Made by a program: the position numbers and the translations under genes. The notes under the pieces were generated by a model that was not told the origin of the DNA, made no database searches, and saw only the letters and a list, made by a program, of their open reading frames with translations. Shown here piece after piece: positions 36,367-42,266 of a stretch of 42,266 nucleotides of DNA. The number at the start of each line of letters is the position of its first letter. Position 1 is the stretch's first letter. The DNA is from Pelotomaculum terephthalicicum JT (GTDB taxonomy: Bacteria; Bacillota; Desulfotomaculia; Desulfotomaculales; Pelotomaculaceae), in contig NZ_JAKNBL010000026.1 in the NCBI RefSeq assembly GCF_022410535.1, positions 1 to 42,266 of the forward strand, read 5' to 3'.

Positions 36367-37122
36367 GTGGGAGATATTTTTTTCAAAAGATTCACGGACG
36401 CACCAGGTGATCTCGACATCCTTTTAAGCAGGGCAAGAAACGGTGACGGCGACGCCAGGGAAAAACTAATAGAAGGGTGCCGGAGATTTATAGAAAAAAA
36501 AGTTGCCCGCCAAACTTATAACTCCCTGGATCTAAAAAGCAGGGACGAATACAGTATCGGGCTGATTGCTTTCAATGAAGCAATCGATAAATTTGACCCC
36601 GGCCATAACCGCGCTTTCCTTTCTTTCGCCGGTGATGTGATCAAAATGCGGATTATAGATTACTACAGAAAGAATAAAGCTGAGGCTAACTGCCTCCCCC
36701 TCTCCGCTTTTGAATGTTCGGAAGAGATTTCTTACGGCCGTCCGGCGGCCGGCGCTTTGGATCCGGTTGGGGAAAGGGTGGAGCGGGAATGCGACCTGGC
36801 TTCCTTTTTAGACAGTTTAAAAGAATTTAAAATAAGCCTGGACGATCTGGTTAAAAACACCCCCAAGCACCGGGACTCACGCCTGCTGTCAATCAAGGTC
36901 GCCCGGATTATCGCCGGTGATCCTGAACTAATGGGCGATTTATATAAAAAAAAGACAATTCCTTTAAGAAAAGTGCTCGATAAAATTAAAATTAACCCCA
37001 AAACCGTGGAAAGGCACCGAAAATATATTATAACAATATGCCTGGTGCTCACCGGCAACATGGAAACCCTGAAAGGATACATCGAGCAGACCGAAAAAGG
37101 AGGTGGAGACGATGGTTTATGA
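36367..37122 (+). CDS. sigI: RNA polymerase sigma factor SigI
   Basis: The 251-residue protein resembles SigI, the sigma-70-type factor that answers heat and cell-wall or polysaccharide signals through RsgI. It has a region-2-like part (about 18-102: LLSRARNGDGDAREKLIEGC, SRDEYSIGLIAFNEAIDKFD, FLSFAGDVIKMRIIDYYRK) and a C-terminal DNA-binding region with NPKTVERHRKYI. The annotated GTG 36367 overlaps the only ribosome-binding site, AAAGGAG. ATT 36376 would be better spaced, so the start is uncertain. The stop overlaps the anti-sigma gene by 11 bases. Confidence 0.9.
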   Translation: MGDIFFKRFTDAPGDLDILLSRARNGDGDAREKLIEGCRRFIEKKVARQTYNSLDLKSRDEYSIGLIAFNEAIDKFDPGHNRAFLSFAGDVIKMRIIDYYRKNKAEANCLPLSAFECSEEISYGRPAAGALDPVGERVERECDLASFLDSLKEFKISLDDLVKNTPKHRDSRLLSIKVARIIAGDPELMGDLYKKKTIPLRKVLDKIKINPKTVERHRKYIITICLVLTGNMETLKGYIEQTEKGGGDDGL

Positions 37123-38416
37123 GGGTACGGTGATCACTCTGAAAAAACGTTCCGCCGTGGTTATGACCGGCGATTGCCAGTTTAAAGAAATAAAGAGGAC
37201 ACCCGCCACGCTCAGCGGTTTCAAGGTCCGTTTCACCGACGAGGACCTTTTCCAACCGGCCGTAAAAGCCCCTCTGCGCTTTGCCGCCGTCGCCGCCTCC
37301 CTGCTGGTTTGCTTTGTGCTGGCCTATTCACTTCTCCAGGGCATTGCCGGCGCGCGAACATTTGCCTACATCGGCCTGGAAGTGAACCCCGCCCTGGAAA
37401 TATCCCTTGATCAGGAAATGATGGCTATTAAAGTAACCGGCCTCAACGAGGACGGCCGGGAAGTGGCCAAGGGACTGAGAATACAAGGGCAAGACGCCGG
37501 TGAGGCGGTCCAAACCGTGCTTGCCGCCTGCGCGGCAAGCGGTTACCTCAACAGTGAGCATAACCAGGTGCTCATGGCAACCACTTTTTCCGTAAAAAAT
37601 GACAAACAGCAGGAGGAACTGGACTACCGTATTTGGATAGCGGCCCGACAGGCTGTGGCCGCGAACCAGGGCGAGGCCTCCGTACACATTTTAAACGCTG
37701 ATCCCGCATTAAGAAAGCAAGCTGTGAAACAAGGCGTGTCCGCCGGGCGCTACCTGCTCTGGCAAGACGCCCAAAGCAGCGGCTCCACATGCGATCTTGA
37801 CAGCCCGCTCTCCAGCCCGGCTTTCAGCCGTTCAGCCGGCAGACTGTCGCTTCCCTTTACTGAAAGCGACAGTGCCGTCCCCGGCCCGGCTCTTCATTCC
37901 ATACCTAGTGAACGGACCGAGCAGGCCCCCTCCTCCCCTTCTCCCGGCGTCGGGACGGCCCCGGGTAACCCCGGCAACTCATTTAATGACAGAATCACCA
38001 CGCCGGGCGCGGGTAATGACGCAAATAACGGTAAAGATACCGGCGGCAACAAGCCGGATAATAATACGGGAAACGCCAACCCGGCAGCTCCCGGCGAAGC
38101 GAAAAAAGCAAACAACGGTTCCGACAATTCAATTTCCGGCCAGTCGCCCCTTGGCGGCGTTAAAGACAACAAGTATGAAAATGCCGCTAAACCGGCAAAC
38201 AACGCTCAACCGGCAGAGAACTCCACTGATAAGGTTAAGGACAACAGCACCGGCAATGTACATTCCAGATCTCAGGAAGTCAAAGCCGGCAGTGCAGGCG
38301 GCAACAGCGGCTCGGGTTCTGTCGGACGCAGTTCGAACGGCAACAATTCCGGCTCGGGCGGTAACAGCTCCGGTTCGGGCGGCGGCTCAGGCGGAAAAGG
38401 AGGCGGCAAAAAGTAA
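37112..38416 (+). CDS. rsgI: RsgI-family anti-sigma factor with a long low-complexity tail
   Basis: The 434-residue membrane protein has an N-terminal RsgI domain that binds SigI (about 1-48, MVYEGTVITLKKRSAVVMTG), one membrane helix (about 54-76), and an extracytoplasmic domain starting YIGLEVNPALEISLD, the RsgI periplasmic pattern. From about residue 230 the chain becomes a Ser/Gly/Asn/Pro-rich tail ending GSGGGSGGKGGGKK, with no carbohydrate-binding domain as found in clostridial RsgI proteins. It should hold SigI inactive until a signal. ATG 37112 is chosen since AAGGAGG precedes it. It overlaps sigI, indicating coupling. Confidence 0.92.
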   Translation: MVYEGTVITLKKRSAVVMTGDCQFKEIKRTPATLSGFKVRFTDEDLFQPAVKAPLRFAAVAASLLVCFVLAYSLLQGIAGARTFAYIGLEVNPALEISLDQEMMAIKVTGLNEDGREVAKGLRIQGQDAGEAVQTVLAACAASGYLNSEHNQVLMATTFSVKNDKQQEELDYRIWIAARQAVAANQGEASVHILNADPALRKQAVKQGVSAGRYLLWQDAQSSGSTCDLDSPLSSPAFSRSAGRLSLPFTESDSAVPGPALHSIPSERTEQAPSSPSPGVGTAPGNPGNSFNDRITTPGAGNDANNGKDTGGNKPDNNTGNANPAAPGEAKKANNGSDNSISGQSPLGGVKDNKYENAAKPANNAQPAENSTDKVKDNSTGNVHSRSQEVKAGSAGGNSGSGSVGRSSNGNNSGSGGNSSGSGGGSGGKGGGKK

Positions 38417-38472
38417 AGAATTGTTTTTCATACCCCTAAAAAAATTTCTTTCTCCCGAAGATAAAGTAAAAG

Positions 38473-38503
38473 AAAACCTGCTTTCCGGAAAGGCAGGTTT
38501 TAA
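38473..38503 (+). terminator. Terminator after sigI-rsgI
   Basis: AAACCTGC-TTTCC and GGAAA-GGCAGGTTT form a long stem with one bulge, followed by TAAT. It may be partial, since the next gene lies 22 bases further. Confidence 0.6.
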
Positions 38504-38524
38504 TATCAGACGGAGGTGTACTTC

Positions 38525-39655
38525 ATGAAAAGGTTAAAACAAGGGCTTATTTTGTTAGTTGCAATCGGGTTGTTATGCATTTCGCCGGTGACATTCAACC
38601 AGGCGGCCGCTGATATTCCCCCGGACAGCGTTTTATATGCAAAGGGAGGCAACAGCCACGGCGGCTCAAACTCCGGGGCAGGCCCAAATTCAAGCTCAAG
38701 TTCCAAATCCAACGCATCACAGAACCAAACTCAAACCGCCGAGCAAGTCCAAACCAGGAAAAACACCCCGGACAAAGTCAACGGCCAGCATTCAAACCGG
38801 ATAATGGAAAACGCCCGGGGCACTTTAAAACAAATCCAGGAGCAGACCGCGACAGGGGATAGATGGCAAGAAATGCGGGGACAACTCAGCCAGGTCAAGG
38901 AGCAGTACAAATCGCGGCAGGTAACCAGGGAAGAGGCCAAGGCGCTGCTCAACGAAAGTCTCACGCTGGCCGAAGAGCAGCAGAACCTTGAAGAACAGGA
39001 AAACTGCCTGGAAGATCTGGCAGAAATCGATCCGGCCGATCAGGAGACTTACAAAAAACTGGGCGCCACCTACCGGATGCGGGGAAGACAAGGTGTAAAG
39101 GTATTTTCCAACGGGACTGAGATCAAGTTTGACGTCCCCCCGGTCATCAAGGAAGGCCGCACCCTGATCCCGGTCAGGGCGCTCACCGAAGGTTTCGGGG
39201 CAACTGTGGACTATGACGCCGAGAACCAGACAGTTACCGTCACCAAGGGAGAAACCACCATCGTCCTCACCCTCGGGCAGAACGTCGCCCTTGTCAACGG
39301 CCAGGAAGTGACCCTGGACGCCAAGGCGGAATTAAACAATTCCCGGACCATTGTCCCCTTGAGATTCATCGCGGAAACATTCAAGCTGAATGTAGACAAC
39401 CCTGATGAAGATATCGTCACTGTAAACGACCCTGCAACGGACACTACCACCGAAGACAATACCGGGGACACTTCGGAAAGCGGTACTGATACTACCACAG
39501 ACACCACTACAGACAGCACCGATACAACAGACGATACCACGGACAGCACTACGGACAACACAACTTCGGATACCACTACCGGAGACACTTCGGAGAACGA
39601 TACCAATACTACCACAGAGCCAACAACGGAAAGTACCGAAACAACCACGGATTGA
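38525..39655 (+). CDS. Secreted protein with stalk (copper amine oxidase N-terminal-like) domain and Thr/Asp-rich tail
   Basis: The 376-residue protein has a signal peptide (about 1-28, LILLVAIGLLCISPV), a Ser/Gly/Asn-rich linker, and a charged helical part (about 80-175, with EEAKALLNESLTLAEEQQNLEEQENCLEDL). A stalk domain follows of the copper-amine-oxidase-N1 type (about 195-305: VKVFSNGTEIKFDVPPVIKEGRTLIPVRAL, GATVDYDAENQTVTVT, SRTIVPLRFIAETF). The last 65 residues are a low-complexity tail of T, D, S, E and N. It is probably anchored to or released from the wall. ATG 38525 is chosen since GGAGGTG precedes it. It may be part of the SigI output. Confidence 0.88.
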   Translation: MKRLKQGLILLVAIGLLCISPVTFNQAAADIPPDSVLYAKGGNSHGGSNSGAGPNSSSSSKSNASQNQTQTAEQVQTRKNTPDKVNGQHSNRIMENARGTLKQIQEQTATGDRWQEMRGQLSQVKEQYKSRQVTREEAKALLNESLTLAEEQQNLEEQENCLEDLAEIDPADQETYKKLGATYRMRGRQGVKVFSNGTEIKFDVPPVIKEGRTLIPVRALTEGFGATVDYDAENQTVTVTKGETTIVLTLGQNVALVNGQEVTLDAKAELNNSRTIVPLRFIAETFKLNVDNPDEDIVTVNDPATDTTTEDNTGDTSESGTDTTTDTTTDSTDTTDDTTDSTTDNTTSDTTTGDTSENDTNTTTEPTTESTETTTD

Positions 39656-39699
39656 AGTACTACTCAAAATACTGGGACAAGCCAACAATAATACACAAA

Positions 39700-39740
39700 A
39701 AGACTGCCTGGCGCGCTGAAAATGCTCCGGCAGTCTTATT
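39700..39740 (+). terminator. Terminator after the stalk-domain gene
   Basis: AAGACTGCC (39700-39708) and GGCAGTCTT (39729-39737) form a 9-bp stem with a 20-base loop, followed by ATTATAAT. It also separates the gene from the CRISPR array that begins at 39769. Confidence 0.65.
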
Positions 39741-39768
39741 ATAATACGACCAGTTTGATTCCGTGCAG

Positions 39769-42071
39769 GTTTCAATTCCTTATAGGCAGTCTAAAAGTAA
39801 GAATATAGGTGGAAATATCACCTATAGTTAGTTTCAATTCCTTATAGGCAGTCTAAAAACGGAGGGATACGCGCAGATTGCCACCTACCCGCCCGACGTG
39901 TTTCAATTCCTTATAGGCAGTCTAAAAACACAGATTTAATGCGTCGGAGTACGATGGCAACCCGTGTTTCAATTCCTTATAGGCAGTCTAAAAACTTGAT
40001 CTGTTTGGGCGTGCCATGTACCCAGGTTACATGTTTCAATTCCTTATAGGCAGTCTAAAAACGTCGCCATACCCAGGAGATTGAACGCGAGGCCGATCGT
40101 TTCAATTCCTTATAGGCAGTCTAAAAACTCCACCTCCTCCCGCGCCCACGCGCGCACGTATATAAGTTTCAATTCCTTATAGGCAGTCTAAAAACTTGGT
40201 GATCGTGAATACGGCTACGCCCTGGGAGTTAGTGTTTCAATTCCTTATAGGCAGTCTAAAAACACAGCGATGCAATTATGATTATGGCCCGGACTAGAAA
40301 GTTTCAATTCCTTATAGGCAGTCTAAAAACCTTTACCGACCGTGAGAGAGGTTTTGGGAATGAGAGTTTCAATTCCTTATAGGCAGTCTAAAAACCGTAA
40401 TACGACGGTACGCCGCGAGAATCCTGGGCCATGTTTCAATTCCTTATAGGCAGTCTAAAAACATGTGCTCCAGGCGGACAGACAACAGGATAATATAGAG
40501 TTTCAATTCCTTATAGGCAGTCTAAAAACCATAGTTCTGCACTCGAAGCTTCGCCCTTTTCACGGCGGTTTCAATTCCTTATAGGCAGTCTAAAAACGCG
40601 TAATCAGTGAAAATAGTTGGTATTGTTGATGAGGGTTTCAATTCCTTATAGGCAGTCTAAAAACATGGCACTCCGGCTGACGATACCGTTATAAGTGTTA
40701 ATTGTTTCAATTCCTTATAGGCAGTCTAAAAACGCGCCAAACCAGCGCACTCTTTCCGCAAGTAAATGGTTTCAATTCCTTATAGGCAGTCTAAAAACCT
40801 ACATCAGCCTCATAAGGCTGGCCAGACCAGGGGGGTTTCAATTCCTTATAGGCAGTCTAAAAACCGAAAACTGGAAATCCGGGGGCTGCTGGAGAGTGAC
40901 AAGTTTCAATTCCTTATAGGCAGTCTAAAAACCTTCCCGGTTTCATAAACAAGATGCCGGAAAACGTGTTTCAATTCCTTATAGGCAGTCTAAAAACGAT
41001 GGAGCTTAAGCAATTGCTGACATTGCCAACCCCAGGTTTCAATTCCTTATAGGCAGTCTAAAAACTTGTGCAGTCATCATTTTTTACTTTCTGTGCATAT
41101 TATGTTTCAATTCCTTATAGGCAGTCTAAAAACTCATGCGTATGGGACGATAGTCCTATAAAATTAGGACGTTTCAATTCCTTATAGGCAGTCTAAAAAC
41201 GCAAAGTGACATACCGGGGCTTGGCGGTGGCTGACGGGTTTCAATTCCTTATAGGCAGTCTAAAAACGTTCGCCATTTACAGTCATGATATTACTACCGA
41301 TGGTGTTTCAATTCCTTATAGGCAGTCTAAAAACGTTTTGCTACTGTGACGCAAGCGCAAACCGAAAAGGGTTTCAATTCCTTATAGGCAGTCTAAAAAC
41401 ATGCTCTCTTGCTTGCTCAATGGTTGCTTTTATGGTGGTTTCAATTCCTTATAGGCAGTCTAAAAACTCTATTTCTTTAGTGTTTTGTTCTGTTTTTAAC
41501 ATTGTTTCAATTCCTTATAGGCAGTCTAAAAACTAAAACAAAGGAGGATTTTAAATGTTAGAGTTTACCGAGTTTCAATTCCTTATAGGCAGTCTAAAAA
41601 CTATGGATAATTTTATTTATCATTTCTCTATAACCGTCATGTTTCAATTCCTTATAGGCAGTCTAAAAACGGTAATAATGCAGTAATTGCACACAATTCT
41701 AATGCAGGTTTCAATTCCTTATAGGCAGTCTAAAAACCTGTTTGTAGTTCTTTAGCAGTAATCCCGATGCTTTCGTTTCAATTCCTTATAGGCAGTCTAA
41801 AAACGTTTTTAGCTTCAATGTACTCCCGGCCGCGTAATGGTTGTTTCAATTCCTTATAGGCAGTCTAAAAACTCTTCGGTCATGTTTGCCGCATTGATGG
41901 TGATATTGAGTTTCAATTCCTTATAGGCAGTCTAAAAACTGTTTTACGCTTCTTCTTAACCGTGTCTTCCGGGAGTTTCAATTCCTTATAGGCAGTCTAA
42001 AAACTTCCTCCTTGTATTATTAAGTTTTATTTAGGATATTTGTTTCAATTCCTTATAGGCAGTCTAAAAAC
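39769..42071 (-). CRISPR. CRISPR array, 35 repeats and 34 spacers, transcribed on the minus strand
   Basis: The 30-bp repeat reads GTTTCAATTCCTTATAGG followed by CAGTCTAAAAAC on the plus strand. Repeat starts run from 39769, 39831, 39900, 39966 and so on to 41975 and 42042; spacers are 32-39 nt. The first repeat is degenerate at its 3' end (AAAAGT for AAAAAC). Read on the minus strand the repeat ends ATTGAAAC, the usual 5' handle of I-B and III crRNAs, so transcription runs leftward and the leader lies at the right. No cas gene is within the window, and the type cannot be fixed from the repeat alone. Confidence 0.98.
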
Positions 42072-42266
42072 CATCCTATTTAAAATTTTAGTTTTAATGC
42101 ATATTACGCTGAGAAAAAACACCTAAACCGCCGAAGTTGAACACTTAGACCGTTTTAATTGAACAGTCTCTCCGCAGAAACTGTACATTGATAGCCAAAT
42201 AACCACATGGTATACTCATAATGCTTTTACTCATAAGCAGGATAGGGCAACACTGAGGAGTGACCC
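42072..42266 (-). promoter_or_regulatory. Probable CRISPR leader
   Basis: The sequence right of the last repeat is AT-rich near the array and has no open frame of note. It carries two adjacent imperfect 22-bp direct repeats (42122-42143 and 42144-42165), each starting TGTTCAA on the minus strand, with 15 of 22 identities. A weak -10-like TAATAT lies at about 42106-42111 on the minus strand. Leader identity follows from repeat polarity; no promoter was proved. Confidence 0.6.

Noticed and set aside
40695-41536. Open frames with repeated FQFLIGSLKT-like peptides
   Set aside because: They are translations of CRISPR repeats, whose frame changes with spacer length; not genes.

Overview
The window looks like a chromosome segment of an anaerobic, spore-forming Firmicute of the Peptococcaceae / Desulfotomaculum-Pelotomaculum type. 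The basis is the gene set: spoVG, a spore-type Lon protease (LonC family), YjcZ-like tiny membrane proteins, SigI/RsgI, the GGGtGRT protein and SLH proteins. The gene order rpsF-ssb-rpsR-mazG-like-yybS-rplI-lonC-dnaB is also seen near the replication origin in such genomes. No species call is made.

Layout. 1-9.1 kb is an accessory stretch: a DUF255/thioredoxin-domain gene split by a 20-bp insertion at its CxxC motif, an amino-acid permease, a TauE/SafE transporter, two YjcZ-like mini-proteins, an orphan receiver protein lacking its phosphoacceptor Asp, a small SLH protein and an FAD protein. 9.1-13.3 kb is the most striking part. Two divergent fluoride (crcB-type) riboswitches, each with its own terminator, lie between an operon on the minus strand (NifU-like scaffold plus GGGtGRT protein) and a dynamin-like GTPase on the plus strand. 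A remnant of a universal-stress-protein gene lies between them. 13.3-15.6 kb is a decayed SLH/Ig-like/Listeria-repeat surface-protein gene. 15.7-16.9 kb is a 1.2-kb toxin-antitoxin segment bounded by a 46-bp copy of the 3' half of tRNA-Gly(CCC), so it looks like a tiny or decayed tRNA-integrated element. It is followed by tRNA-Gly, tRNA-Glu and tRNA-Lys.

17.2-34.1 kb is a long core block on the minus strand: ispE, a GntR regulator, a MobA-like nucleotidyltransferase, ilvA, spoVG, glmU, prs, a DUF951 gene, rpsF-ssb-rpsR, a MazG-like gene, yybS, rplI, lonC, dnaB, an FAD dehydrogenase and purA. It covers replication, translation, precursor synthesis and sporulation. 34.3-39.7 kb on the plus strand holds an L,D-transpeptidase/LysM protein, a ZIP transporter (convergent with a DMT-type permease), sigI-rsgI and a secreted stalk-domain protein. 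39.77-42.07 kb is a CRISPR array of 35 repeats and 34 spacers. Its repeat polarity, degenerate left-end repeat and right-hand leader-like sequence all indicate transcription on the minus strand from the right. No cas gene is inside the window.

Two repeat families are scattered between genes: about 50-bp units bounded by GGGGACA/TGTCCCC at two loci, and AGTCAG-rich palindromic repeats at three intergenic sites. Several starts were moved inward from the longest reading frame on ribosome-binding-site evidence, as stated for each gene.
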